Assembly: GCA_965224215.1 (NCBI GenBank)
Contig: CBDCYS010000043.1
Coordinates: 248,001-312,000, forward strand
DNA from: CBDCYS01 sp965224215
Lineage (GTDB): Bacteria > Acidobacteriota > Terriglobia > Bryobacterales > UBA6623
Direction of reading: 5' to 3'
Length of the DNA: 64,000 nt
In this document: one piece after another, positions 26,640-35,689 of the stretch
Position numbering within the stretch: position 1 is the first letter of the stretch
How the letters are laid out: each line of letters begins with the position of its first letter
Program-made: the position numbers and the translations under genes
Notes under the pieces: model-generated
Seen by the model: only the letters and a program-made list of their open reading frames with translations
What the model was told of the DNA's origin: nothing
Databases searched by the model: none

Positions 26640-28459
26640 TGTCAACGCCAAGTAGAAATGTCCTAATCGCTGCCAAGTAGAAATGTCCGCTTTGGGGCAG
26701 GTGGCTGGAGAGGCGATGGTAGAGTGGTTGGCGTTGAGGGCAGGGTCGCGCCTGCTCTTGATGCCCAAGGCCGAAGCGATGGAGCTGGCTCCCAAGCAAT
26801 CGGCTGAAGCAGACGACCCTCTGGCCTCCCGGTCAGAGGGTTTTCTGTTCGTGACAGAGATTGCTTTGGTGAAGCTTCGGAGCGGAGGCCTTGGGCTTCG
26901 CCAACGCGACGATCGCTGGGCGCCGTTTGCCCGGCGCTCCCCATAGCGTCTTGGTTTGGCAGCGACTGCCAACTCAGCGCATCGGCCCGATGGGCGCTCC
27001 GCATAGAGTCTTGGTTTGGCAGCGACTCCTAGTCCTGCGTATCGTCTCGCCGAGCGCCGGATGCCTGCGCCGCTTGCCACACAGGGGGGCTGTCTTTCAG
27101 ATCGAAGTCCTTCATCCAGTCGCTGCTTCGCTTGCCGGCAGCTTTGCCGCCAGCCTTCTCGGCCGCTGCCGCAGCGGGTTCCGCCTGGGCGCTCTTGGGC
27201 TGCGGGCGCTCCGATTGGGGCTGCGCGCCGCAGCGCTTCAGCGCCAGTTCGTGCTTGCCGCAGCGCGCGGCCAGGACGCCGTCCAGGCGTCTCTCCACCC
27301 GCACTCGGCTGTTTCGCAGACCCGGCACAATCGCCTTGCGGTCGATTTGATAGCTCTTTCCCCGGAAGCGAATCGTGTAGTCGTTGGCGACCCGCCGCGT
27401 CTCGACCTGGCTCAGCGCCGAGTCCAGATCGTGCTCGGGACCTAGCTCGCGATGCGCCTCGTCGGGGTGAGCCGGCTGCACCCGCAACGTGGCGTTCCAC
27501 CAGGGCAGAAACTCGCTTTCCAGGTAGGCGTTGGCCTGTTCGATCGTCGTGGCCCCGGCCACCCGCAGACCCTTCACCAGGCGGTCCTGGGCGGTGCCAA
27601 AGCTGCGCTCGACGCGGCCTTTGGCCTGCGGCGAATAGGCCGTGATCGATTCGATGTCCAGCTCCTGGAGCGCCCGCCCGATCTGCGTGGGAGGCAAGAG
27701 CTTGGGATCCTCGCCGGCGCTGTTTTTGGGCGTGTTGACAAACAGGCTGGCGCGGTCGGTGTAGAAGGCTACGGGTCGGCCGTTTTGTTCCAGATACGTC
27801 TTCAGCAAACGGCGATTCTCTTCGCCCGAGTCGTGCCGGACGAAGCGCGCCAGCAACTCGCTGCTGGCGTCGTCGATCATGCCGATCAGGTACAGCTTCT
27901 CCCCGCGTCCCTCCAGCCAGTCGTGCTCGGAGGTGTCCCATTGCACCAGCTCGCAGCGGCAACTGCGGCGGGGCCGCCACGGATGCGGGCGTCCTGACTT
28001 GCGGCGGCGGGGCTTCCACAGGCCCGCGGCGGCCATCCAACGGCGCAGCGTTTCGCGGCCGACTTGGACGCCGTGGCGCTGCTCGAGATACTCCGCCGCC
28101 AGAGTCGGGCCAAAGCCGGCGTAGACGGGTTGGGAGAGGATTGCCACGGCTTGTTTTTCCGCCTTGGCGCTGAGCTTGCGGTTGGACGCGCGGCCCCGCG
28201 CGGCATGGACCACGGCCTGGTCGCCTTCGCTGCGAAGCTTCGCCAGCAGCCGCCTCAGATGCCGTTCGCTGAGGCCCGTCTGCTGGGCGGCCTGCTTTTG
28301 CGTGATGAGTTTTTTGTCTGCTTTGCGCAGCGCCACCAGCCGGTCGCGCTCTCGTTGTGTCAGTAGTAGTTGTCCTTGCTTGCTCACCCCTCCAGGCTGA
28401 CCTTGTCAATAGGACATTTCTACTTGGCACGTTTAGGACATTATCACTCGGCAGCGACA
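26640..28459 (-). mobile_element. ISNCY/IS1202-like element, copy 2 (1820 bp)
   Basis: Same ends and length as copy 1. The flanking 15-bp duplication is GCGGGCGAAACTCGG (26625-26639) and GCGGGTGAAACTCGG (28460-28474), one base different, which suggests an older insertion or later mutation. It lies between metF and the gamma-glutamyltransferase gene. Confidence 0.9.
27029..28387 (-). CDS. ISNCY-family transposase (copy 2, 452 aa)
   Basis: Almost identical to copy 1 through the DDE core (QWDTSEHDW, AFYTDRASLF, KGRVERSFG) and ends at a TAG after RRDDTQD. The length of about 450 residues is close to that of IS1202-type transposases, so this is probably the ancestral size and copy 1 the read-through variant, or the reverse. 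Confidence 0.88.
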   Translation of the reverse strand: MSKQGQLLLTQRERDRLVALRKADKKLITQKQAAQQTGLSERHLRRLLAKLRSEGDQAVVHAARGRASNRKLSAKAEKQAVAILSQPVYAGFGPTLAAEYLEQRHGVQVGRETLRRWMAAAGLWKPRRRKSGRPHPWRPRRSCRCELVQWDTSEHDWLEGRGEKLYLIGMIDDASSELLARFVRHDSGEENRRLLKTYLEQNGRPVAFYTDRASLFVNTPKNSAGEDPKLLPPTQIGRALQELDIESITAYSPQAKGRVERSFGTAQDRLVKGLRVAGATTIEQANAYLESEFLPWWNATLRVQPAHPDEAHRELGPEHDLDSALSQVETRRVANDYTIRFRGKSYQIDRKAIVPGLRNSRVRVERRLDGVLAARCGKHELALKRCGAQPQSERPQPKSAQAEPAAAAAEKAGGKAAGKRSSDWMKDFDLKDSPPVWQAAQASGARRDDTQD

Positions 28460-28534
28460 GCGGGTGAAACTCGGTTCCAACCGCACTTCCGCGCTGCTAA
28501 TATATAGGGGCTAAGTCATATGTTGGAGGTAGCT

Positions 28535-30226
28535 ATGTCCGCGAAACTCATTCTTTCGACGCTAGCTGTGGCGGCGATGCTGGCCGGCGCCGACCGGCCT
28601 TTTGGCCGCGCCCAGTCGGGCCGCAGCGCCGTGCTGGCACGCAACGGGATGGTTGCCACAAGCCAGCCACTCGCCGCTCAAGCAGGGCTGCGTATCTTGC
28701 AGAATGGCGGGAACGCCATCGACGCCGCGGTTGCGACGGCCGCCACGCTGGCCGTTGTCGAGCCGATGATGACCGGCCCGGGCGGTGACCTGTTCGTCCT
28801 TGTCTACATCGCCAAGGAAGACAAGCTCGTCGGACTGAACGCAAGCGGCTTTTCACCCGCGGCCGCCGATAGCGACTTTTTCAAGGAGCGAAATCTGGAG
28901 GCAGTACCGGTCAAGGGTCCCTTCGCGGTCACGGTCCCGGGCGCGGTGGACGGATGGGCCACCTTGCTCGACGCCTACGGCACGATGACAATGGCCGAAG
29001 TGCTGGAGCCGGCAATCGACTACGCCGAGAACGGTTTCGCGATCTCGGAGATCATTGCGGGTATTTGGAACGTGCCGCTCTCGGCGGATAGCATACCGCA
29101 GGGCGAAACGGTAGTTGACGATTTCGTGCGCTCCTACTATGTCAACGGCAAGCGCCCTGAGCAGGGAGAAGTTTTCGTCAACAAGGCCTTGGCCGCAACG
29201 TTCCGTCAGATCGCTCAGGACGGCCGTGACGCCTTCTACAAGGGTGAGATTGCCCGCAAAACCGTGGACTACCTCAACAAGCTCGGATGGCCGATCACAA
29301 TGGATGACATGGCCTACCAGCATTCCGATTGGGTCGAGCCCATCAGCACCACTTACAAGGGCCACCGAGTGTTCGAGCTGCCGCCTAACGGCCAGGGAAT
29401 GGCGGCACTCGAGATGCTCAACATCGTCGACGGCGTCGACCTCAAGAGTCTGGGACACAACTCCGCCGCCTATCTGCACCTGCTGATCGAGGCCAAGAAG
29501 CTGGCCTTCGCGGACTTGGACGCTTGGCTGGCGGATCCCGAGAAAACCGACCTCCCGACTTCCACGATTATTTCCAAGGACTATGGGAAGAAACAGCGCG
29601 ACCGGATTGACCTCACGAAAGCCGCCGACGGTGTCACTAGCGGGATCAATCCTTCGGTCGACCGGTTCAAAGGGACCGGCGACACCGTCTACCTCACGAC
29701 CGCCGACAAAGATCGCAACGTCGTCTCATTCATCAACAGCCTGTTTCAGGCGTTCGGCTCGGGCGTCGTGGTTCCCGGGACCGGCCTGGTTCTCCAAAAT
29801 CGGGGCGCCCTTTTCTCGCTCAACCCGGATCACCCAAATCGGATTGCGGGCCGTAAGCGCCCCTACCACACCATCATTCCCGGGATGGCTTTCAAGGACG
29901 GCAAACCTTGGCTGTCGTTCGGCGTCATGGGCGGGGCAATGCAGCCGCAGGGCCACGTGCAGGTGCTGCTCAATATGATCGAGTTCGGGATGAACGTGCA
30001 AGACGCGGGCGAGCTGGCCCGGTTCCGTCATACCGAGGGATTGGAAGTCGCGCTGGAATCCGGTGTTAGCCGGGAAACCGTGGACGAACTGACTCGCATG
30101 GGACATCAAGTCAACCTGAGCGGAGGCGGTTTCGGCGGCTACCAAGCGATCGAGATCGACTGGAATCGGGGAGTTCTGATCGGCGGAACCGATCCGCGCA
30201 AAGATGGCCAGGTTGCGGGCTGGTAG
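28535..30226 (+). CDS. ggt: Gamma-glutamyltransferase
   Basis: 563 residues from ATG 28535, chosen over ATG 28520 because TTGGAGG lies five bases upstream. An N-terminal hydrophobic segment (LILSTLAVAAMLAGA) should export it to the periplasm. The Ntn-hydrolase cleaves itself to expose Thr384 in GTGDTVYLTTADKDRN; the PGGDLFVLVY, NGGNAIDAAVA and GGAMQPQGHVQV motifs are present. It hydrolyses or transfers the gamma-glutamyl group of glutathione and related peptides. Full length and intact. Confidence 0.94.
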   Translation: MSAKLILSTLAVAAMLAGADRPFGRAQSGRSAVLARNGMVATSQPLAAQAGLRILQNGGNAIDAAVATAATLAVVEPMMTGPGGDLFVLVYIAKEDKLVGLNASGFSPAAADSDFFKERNLEAVPVKGPFAVTVPGAVDGWATLLDAYGTMTMAEVLEPAIDYAENGFAISEIIAGIWNVPLSADSIPQGETVVDDFVRSYYVNGKRPEQGEVFVNKALAATFRQIAQDGRDAFYKGEIARKTVDYLNKLGWPITMDDMAYQHSDWVEPISTTYKGHRVFELPPNGQGMAALEMLNIVDGVDLKSLGHNSAAYLHLLIEAKKLAFADLDAWLADPEKTDLPTSTIISKDYGKKQRDRIDLTKAADGVTSGINPSVDRFKGTGDTVYLTTADKDRNVVSFINSLFQAFGSGVVVPGTGLVLQNRGALFSLNPDHPNRIAGRKRPYHTIIPGMAFKDGKPWLSFGVMGGAMQPQGHVQVLLNMIEFGMNVQDAGELARFRHTEGLEVALESGVSRETVDELTRMGHQVNLSGGGFGGYQAIEIDWNRGVLIGGTDPRKDGQVAGW

Positions 30227-30350
30227 GGACAGGATTGCCGGCTGCCAGAGTCCCTGCTACCGGCATGGTGGTCGAGGCCGAGGCAAGACCACGCAAGAAG
30301 AAGGGCCAAGAGCGTGGGGGCTGAATACACCTTCAGGGACGCGACCGTCG

Positions 30351-30380
30351 TTGACAGAATCTCTAGCCGATCCCTACAAT
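30351..30380 (+). promoter_or_regulatory. Promoter of tRNA-Phe
   Basis: TTGACA at 30351-30356, 18-bp spacer and TACAAT at 30375-30380, ten bases before the mature tRNA 5-prime end. Confidence 0.75.
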
Positions 30381-30390
30381 GAGTATTTCC

Positions 30391-30466
30391 GGCCAGGTAG
30401 CTCAGTCGGTAGAGCGCAGCCCTGAAAAGGCTGGCGTCGGCAGTTCGATTCTGTCCCTGGCCACCA
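30391..30466 (+). tRNA. tRNA-Phe (anticodon GAA)
   Basis: 76 nt with encoded CCA: acceptor GGCCAGG/CCTGGCC, D-arm AGCTCAGTCGGTAGAGC, anticodon loop CTGAAAA, T-arm GTTCGATTC. Phage-satellite DNA begins soon after it. Confidence 0.97.
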
Positions 30467-31078
30467 TATTTTCAACAACTTACAGCTACCCCTCCCACCA
30501 GTTTGTTCCATTAGTGTTCCAATACTTGATCCAAGGTTCGTCGAAACTCGCCTTCGAGTGGATCAACTCCTGCCCTCACTTTGAGCAATAAGAGCATCGC
30601 CCTCAGTTCATCAAAAGCCGCCAAGAAGGCCAACCCGAGTTGTGCAGTTTTGTTACCCGGGCTGCTTATGAGAGTCCCCTTGGGCAGCGGACACAGCGGC
30701 GATAACAAGGGAGCCAAATCGAGCTTGTGTCAATGAGTCGGACGACATGACTAATCTCAACGGAGAGCGGTGGGTAACGTGCCCCCACTGCGCCCTGGGG
30801 TGTTACCCCCATCTCAGCCGAGTCGCTACAGGGTCTCGCTTGATATCCCTGTAGGTGAGCTTACGCCGAACGCCTATGGACCCGTGCGGGAGGCAGGAGA
30901 GATCAGAACAGTCGTCCTTTTGAAACTGAGTGGACACTAGCGGTAAGGTCCAAGGGGCGGGGTCTATCCCGAAGGGCCAAATTGATCATCTGGGCTGGGG
31001 GGGGCGGGTCAAATCGCCACAAAGCGAAGGCACGGAGACCCTACGGGGCGAGTTCGCGTTACCTATAGTTTCAGGATT
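30467..31078. other. Gene-poor stretch after tRNA-Phe
   Basis: No confident gene. Weak candidates are a 68-codon frame on the minus strand (30511-30717, helical LGLAFLAAFDELRAMLLLLK) and a 35-codon frame at 30747-30854 with a CPHC pair. The DNA is probably a decayed element between the tRNA and the terminase gene. Confidence 0.35.
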
Positions 31079-31615
31079 TTGACCACTTTGACGGAGAACC
31101 TAATCGCGAAACGAGGACCACAACCGAAGACCGGCAAGATGGAGCTGCCGGCCTGCTCACTGTGCGAGACGGTGCCGGACCCGCCCGAGTGGCTGCCGGA
31201 CATCGGCCGCGCCGAGTGGATGGAAAAAGCCGGGGAACTCTACGCGCGTGGTCTCTTAACGACCGTTTGCCTAGCACCTTTGGCGATCTACTGTGATGCC
31301 TACGCGGCCTACCGGAAACTGTCCGCCCATGTCCGCAAGAACGGCGTCACGTACAGCAACAACAGGGGATGGAAGGCGCCGCGACCGGAGGTCTCGCTGC
31401 AGACCCAGAAGGGCAAGTTCATGATGGGCCTCGCAAAGGAATTCGGCATTACGCCGGGGTCACGGTCCAGAATCGCGATTGTGCCCCAGCGGGACGAAGC
31501 GGCGGAGCCCGATCCGATTGAGGCGGCGAGGCAGGCGCTGCAGCGCGAGCAAGGGATGAGGACTAACAGCCCGACCTCGCTGGCGCTTGAACCACGATTG
31601 AAGAGGCTTTCCTAA
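31079..31615 (+). CDS. Phage terminase small subunit, P27 family (second copy)
   Basis: 178 residues from TTG 31079. RGPQPKTGKMELPACSLCET begins a typical P27 N-terminus, then PPEWLPDIGRAEWMEKAGEL, LAIYCDAYAAYRKLSAHVRK, GWKAPRPEVSLQTQKGKFMM and AKEFGITPGSRSRI. Packaging-site recognition protein. Like the gene at 18912 it starts next to a GACCACTT word (31081-31088) and is not followed by a large terminase. A hairpin CCGCCCT-TCGG-AGGGCGG (31669-31686) follows 54 bp later. Confidence 0.85.
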   Translation: MTTLTENLIAKRGPQPKTGKMELPACSLCETVPDPPEWLPDIGRAEWMEKAGELYARGLLTTVCLAPLAIYCDAYAAYRKLSAHVRKNGVTYSNNRGWKAPRPEVSLQTQKGKFMMGLAKEFGITPGSRSRIAIVPQRDEAAEPDPIEAARQALQREQGMRTNSPTSLALEPRLKRLS

Positions 31616-31668
31616 ACGCCAGGAGACTTTGGCGCAGCCGATCCCAGCGGCTGTGGCGGGAGATTGTA

Positions 31669-31686
31669 CCGCCCTTCGGAGGGCGG
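31669..31686 (+). terminator. Hairpin after the small-terminase gene
   Basis: Seven-bp GC stem with a TTCGG-type loop and no clear T-run, so termination is only likely. Confidence 0.45.
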
Positions 31687-31709
31687 AATAAACGGTTGAT
31701 TCAAGGGTG

Positions 31710-31726
31710 CATAAAGGACGTTATGT
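31710..31726 (+). repeat. 17-bp inverted repeat, left arm
   Basis: CATAAAGGACGTTATGT; the exact reverse complement lies at 34266-34282. The two enclose the AlbA_2-domain gene. Confidence 0.7.
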
Positions 31727-32624
31727 ACCCTTTAGGGTAGCAGGCCGGCAGAGGCTGTCAAGGGGGATATCCACAGGAAGAAGTGAGTCATTGGAAACCC
31801 TGCTGCCAGTTGCCCTCCTGGTCAAAGTTGTGCGAGCGGGGGTATCCGGCGGCGTTCCATACAACGTCCAAGACTGGGCGGATGATTTTTGCGAGGGCGA
31901 AAGCTTCTACGTCAAGCGACCCAAGTAAGAGGTCCGGAACCACCAACACATCTCGGTCAATGGGATGCCCGTGCGAGTCCTCCACCAAGTCGTCGATGAT
32001 GATGCGGTAGTCGGACACACGAAGGAGGCTGAGCATCAGAACGACTGGAGGCGTCACTCCACGATTGAGCTGGAAACGCAGCATTGAGCCAACTGTCAGA
32101 ACAATTTGCTTTTCGAAGTGCTGGTGGTGAATCAATCGCGTGTAGGGCAGGGGTCGAGGACCCTCTCCCGCTAGCACCCATTCAGATTGATATTGATGCT
32201 CCTCTAGAATGCGGGTGTCCGCGGCTTCCAGAGCGCCACTTCTGAAGACCTGAACGTAGGAAGTAGGGTGGTTCTCCGGGTAAGAGACAGCTACTATCCC
32301 GTCGAAGTTGTGCCAGTAATCGCGGACCGAAGTGCCAAAGAGAGGTTTGAGTCGGAAGACGTCGGAGGCGCTAGTGGACAGGTCAAACGATGACACCCCG
32401 GACCCGAAGGCATTGAGGGGTATAACGTGCACGAGAACCGTCGCGCTCTCGGGAAGAGGAACGGGTGTCTGTTGAGCCATGACATCGTTTACGCGTTGGA
32501 GTCGGAAGTTGCGGAGGCGTTCGGCTCCGGACTCCGACTGGGCGAAAGCGGCACGAATCTCGGACACATCAAGCTTATGCTTGCCCCTTGAGTCTCGGGA
32601 GTAAAATCGCGACAAATTCTTGAA

Positions 32625-33655
32625 GGTGGGTATCCGGTTGACTCAGGTAGCCCCAAGATGTAGTATGCCGGCAGATGGAAGATTACCCTCAGAACCTGAC
32701 AGAGTTCGAGGCCCGTTTTAGCAGTGAGGAGGCCTGCCGGGAGTATCTGTTCCGGCTGCGCTGGCCGGACGGTTTCCGCTGTCCGGGTTGCGGTTGTGGA
32801 AAGTCGTGGCCTTTGCGAAAAGTGCTGCTGCAGTGCGCTGCGTGTGGGCGCCAAACCTCGGTGACCGCCGGGACCATCTTTCAGGACACGCGCAGCCCTT
32901 TGCCGTTGTGGTTTCGTGCGATGTGGTGGGTCACCACCCAAAAGACCGGAGCCAGCGCTTTGGGACTTCAAAGAGTGTTGGGGCTCAACAGGTACGAAAC
33001 GGCTTGGACCTGGCTGCACAAAATGCGGCGCGCGATGGTGCGGCCGGGACGGGATTTGCTCGCCGGGACGGTGGAAGTCGATGAAAGCTACTGGGGCGGG
33101 CTCGAAGAGGGCCTGCGGGGCCGAAACCTGAAAAACAAAGCATGGATCGCAGTAGCCGCTCAAGAGGATGGGCGGGGTATCGGCCGGATTCGCATGAAGA
33201 GAATCGAGGATGCCTCGGGCGAGAGCCTGGTGCCTTTCGTGGAGGAGTGCATCGAGCCGGGCAGCGTGGTGCATACCGACGGCTGGCCCGGTTACTCCGG
33301 GTTGAAAAAGGAAGGCTACGTCCATCAGGTCACAGTTGTCAGCAGGCAGGAGCAGTCCAAGTCGGAATTGATGCCCCGCGTCCACCGCGTGATGTCACTG
33401 CTCAAGCGCTGGCTGCTGGGCACCCATCAGGGCGCCGTGAGCCACAAACATCTGGACTACTACCTGGACGAGTTCACCTTCCGTTTCAACCGCCGCAAAT
33501 CCAAAAGCCGCGGCAAACTCTTCTATCGGCTCGTCCAGCAGGCGGTAGCCGTGGATCCCGCGACTTACAAGATGATTGTTCACCCGGTTACAGAACCCAA
33601 GAAAATCCCCAAACCACAAGATATTGGGGCTACCTGAGTCAACCGGATACCCATC
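32625..33655 (+). mobile_element. IS1595-family insertion sequence, copy C (1031 bp)
   Basis: The usual ends, with one changed base at the left tip (GGTGGGTATCC), and a perfect 8-bp duplication TTCTTGAA (32617-32624 and 33656-33663). Confidence 0.93.
32675..33637 (+). CDS. IS1595-family transposase, intact (copy C)
   Basis: 320 residues, same zinc ribbon (CPGCGCGKSW, CAACGRQ) and DDE residues as copy A. Few substitutions (e.g. NKAWIAV, ESLVPFVEE, EQSKSELM). Complete frame, probably functional. Confidence 0.93.
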   Translation: MEDYPQNLTEFEARFSSEEACREYLFRLRWPDGFRCPGCGCGKSWPLRKVLLQCAACGRQTSVTAGTIFQDTRSPLPLWFRAMWWVTTQKTGASALGLQRVLGLNRYETAWTWLHKMRRAMVRPGRDLLAGTVEVDESYWGGLEEGLRGRNLKNKAWIAVAAQEDGRGIGRIRMKRIEDASGESLVPFVEECIEPGSVVHTDGWPGYSGLKKEGYVHQVTVVSRQEQSKSELMPRVHRVMSLLKRWLLGTHQGAVSHKHLDYYLDEFTFRFNRRKSKSRGKLFYRLVQQAVAVDPATYKMIVHPVTEPKKIPKPQDIGAT

Positions 33656-34216
33656 TTCTTGAATATCACCATGTGTGGCGACGCCCAACTCCGAGGGATT
33701 CGGAGAAGCAACACGGGCTTCCCGTCGGGCAAAGAAACGGGGCGAGTAGCTATTCCCGGAATGCGAGGTTCAATGCCATCTCGGATGATGCTTTCAAGGC
33801 GAAGAATTGCCTTGTCAGCATCGAGTTGACCGAGTCCCGGCATGGCCACCGGGACTCCGCCCTCTTCCGCCACACCAAAAACGATGTATCCGCCGGCCGC
33901 GTTCGCAAATGAAGATATGTCGGCTAGAAACTCCCTCTTGTCGTCATCGGTACCGCCCGGCACCGCTTGTTTGTAGTCGATGGCCTTGCCCTCGGCGACC
34001 TGGTCGGTCTGCAAGGCGAGGATGTCCTCGGGACCAATTGAATTGAACGGCTTTCCCTCGAAGGCCATGGAACCAGGATAGAGGACCCCCAATGTCTGCC
34101 GCTTAGCAAGATAACGGAGTTTATCTTGCATAGAAAAAAGGTCTGAGAGACCGCGTCCTTGAGGGCCTTAAAGAGGACGCCGGGTGACGGGGGGAGCCGA
34201 ATTCAGCGATAAAAAT

Positions 34217-34232
34217 ACCCTCCGGAGAGGGT
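34217..34232. terminator. Hairpin upstream of the AlbA_2 gene
   Basis: ACCCTC-CGGA-GAGGGT with A/T-rich tracts on both sides (aaaaat before, gggctgctttttt after), so it may stop transcription in either direction. Confidence 0.4.
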
Positions 34233-34265
34233 GGGCTGCTTTTTTCAAGTTATTGAATTGACGTA

Positions 34266-34282
34266 ACATAACGTCCTTTATG
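34266..34282 (-). repeat. 17-bp inverted repeat, right arm
   Basis: ACATAACGTCCTTTATG, the exact complement of 31710-31726. Confidence 0.7.
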
Positions 34283-34383
34283 GTAGAGCAATTGGAGCGC
34301 AAGGGGACGAGAGCGGATCACACGGCGGGAGCGAGATAGGTAGCGCGAACGGGATTTACCAATAGTAATCCGCGGAACAAGTG

Positions 34384-34411
34384 CTATGTAGTTCGTTTCG
34401 TGGGGCTTAGT
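34384..34411 (+). repeat. 28-bp inverted repeat, left arm
   Basis: Its complement (ACTAAGCCCC ... CGAACTACATAG) occurs with one insertion and one change at 36902-36930. A weaker relative begins at 37285 (CTAAGCCCCACGAAA). Confidence 0.6.
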
Positions 34412-34434
34412 TCCGCTCGCGGTCGCGAAACTCT

Positions 34435-34866
34435 TCACTGAACATCGAGCAGGCCCGACAGCCAATGAACCACATTCAGCGTGAACTGAGGATTCTGCAG
34501 GGCCCAGGGTTCGGTGTCTTCTAGTGCAGAACGCAAGAGCATCGCGTCGCCCAGAAGGGCAACGCGGCCCGAGCCGACCCGTGCGAGCCCTGCCTGAGAC
34601 CATCCTCCTATCGCCTGTCTCGGTGTCGTGTCGTCAAACTTCCATGCGGATTCTGGCAGAAGCGACACGAAGGATGGCCCAAATGTGAGTAGGGATTGTG
34701 CGCCATGAGGTAATCGAAATGCCGACCCGACAGAAGTTACCACGGTTTCCACGCGCTCCTCGGACGTTCGTCCACTCGTAACCGGGTGGTCCGCGAGGGA
34801 CTGGTCGGAACGACTGAACGAGACCCTGCCGGCTGCGAGGCGCGTACCGGGTCGTCGGGCGGGCAT
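34435..34866 (-). pseudogene. C-terminal fragment of a GATase/DUF4350-like protein
   Basis: LADHPVTSGRTSEERVETVV, SVGSAFRLPHGAQSLLTF, GGWSQAGLARVGSGRVALLG and QNPQFTLNVVHWLSGLLD are conserved C-terminal motifs of acidobacterial and bacteroidete proteins with a GATase-like or DUF4350 fold. The N-terminal part is absent, and the upstream residues (MPARRPGTRLAAG) seem unrelated. Likely a truncated remnant. Confidence 0.5.
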
Positions 34867-34933
34867 GGAAGCGGGGATTTCGTGATCGCGTTCCTCGCGA
34901 ACTTACGCCAAACCTCGAGTCAATCCCAACCGC

Positions 34934-35062
34934 TTAGTGGAATGTCCTGACCCTCCGCTCCGCAAGGCCGACACCAATCTCCCCCCATCCATGGGGGAAA
35001 GGGTGGTCCTTGTAGAGCTTAAGTTGTGAGAGGTCTTCCCTTGTGATCCGAATTTTCAGCAT
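34934..35062 (-). CDS. Possible small protein (42 aa)
   Basis: MLKIRITREDLSQLKLYKDH and PFPHGWGEIGVGLAERRVRT. No family. Codon texture is fair but support is weak. Confidence 0.3.
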   Translation of the reverse strand: MLKIRITREDLSQLKLYKDHPFPHGWGEIGVGLAERRVRTFH

Positions 35063-35091
35063 GACCAGGATTTTAGCCTAAACACGAGTGG

Positions 35092-35144
35092 CGTGGAGCG
35101 GGTAGTGCGCTAATTGTGCAGATTTAGCGCACTACCGTGGAGCG
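35092..35144. repeat. 13-bp-stem palindrome between 9-bp direct repeats
   Basis: GGTAGTGCGCTAA (35101-35113) pairs perfectly with TTAGCGCACTACC (35124-35136). It is bracketed by CGTGGAGCG at 35092-35100 and 35136-35144, like a miniature inserted hairpin with a target duplication. Confidence 0.6.
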
Positions 35145-35206
35145 AGAGGGGTGTCTCAATCTTGGGGCGAAAGACGACAGCTAGCGCCGAGAGGTGCGAA
35201 CCATCC

Positions 35207-35440
35207 CTATTCCGCTGTCGGAACGAGGAAGAGCAGGTAGAGAAGAAGCGCACTCACGATCATTAACAGGACTTTGATCCACCGAACACGCATCTCACCT
35301 CCTACCCAAAACTGGTTGCCCTCACTGGTGAGTTGTGCCATGGCCTGGCCAGCGGTCAGAAGCAGAACGGGCACGAGAGCTCCGATCAGGGTGCGAACGG
35401 TGCGTTGTCCTTTCTCGGGTTTACCCTTGTAGACAGCCAT
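35207..35440 (-). CDS. Small membrane protein with two predicted TM helices
   Basis: 77 residues: basic start MAVYKGKPEKGQRTVR, first hydrophobic helix LIGALVPVLLLTAGQAMA, second WIKVLLMIVSALLLYLLFLV. GGAGGG lies upstream of the ATG (minus strand, about 35452-35458). No family recognised. Confidence 0.5.
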   Translation of the reverse strand: MAVYKGKPEKGQRTVRTLIGALVPVLLLTAGQAMAQLTSEGNQFWVGGEMRVRWIKVLLMIVSALLLYLLFLVPTAE

Positions 35441-35689
35441 TAGAGACCCCCCTCTCTCCTCCCTTTCGGTTCAGGTCGGAGGTTGTTTCCGCCACCCGCG
35501 GGTCGTGGCTCCATGGGAATTGCGGGTGTTCCCTGGGGCACCCGTATTGGCCAAGTATAAGGCCACAACGTGTCGTTCGACTAAGCCAGAAGCGCGACTC
35601 TCCCCGGAAGATGCCCTCGCCAGAGCGCCCCACTGGCCCCCAACCACCTGGACAAGATTGTTTTCCGGAGATCGACCTTCAGACTGTTC

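Larger units (their letters stand above)
31788..34131 (-). pseudogene. AlbA_2 (Schlafen-like) domain protein interrupted by IS1595 copy C
   Basis: Starts at ATG 34131. Part one (34131-33656) has the AlbA_2 fold: EDILALQTDQVAEGKAIDYK, FLADISSFANAAGGYIVFGV, RIPGIATRPVSL and VLLLRIPRSWASPHMV. Part two (32624-31788) continues after the insertion sequence. Removing the element and one TTCTTGAA copy joins PHMVIFK to NLSRFYSRDSRGKHKLDVSE and EIRAAF in frame, giving about 434 residues with a C-terminal domain of unknown type. AlbA_2 proteins bind nucleic acid and several act in stress or phage defence; the role here is not known. Two 17-bp inverted repeats frame the gene. Confidence 0.88.

Noticed and set aside
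26511..28430. A 639-codon open frame over ISNCY copy 2, overlapping the transposase on the same strand
   Set aside because: It is an Arg/Gly/Ala-rich shadow of the transposase in another frame; the 452-residue frame carries the DDE motifs.
22914..28459. Composite transposon carrying tRNA-Arg and metF between two ISNCY copies
   Set aside because: Each copy has its own 15-bp target duplication, so they inserted independently; joint movement is possible but has left no trace.
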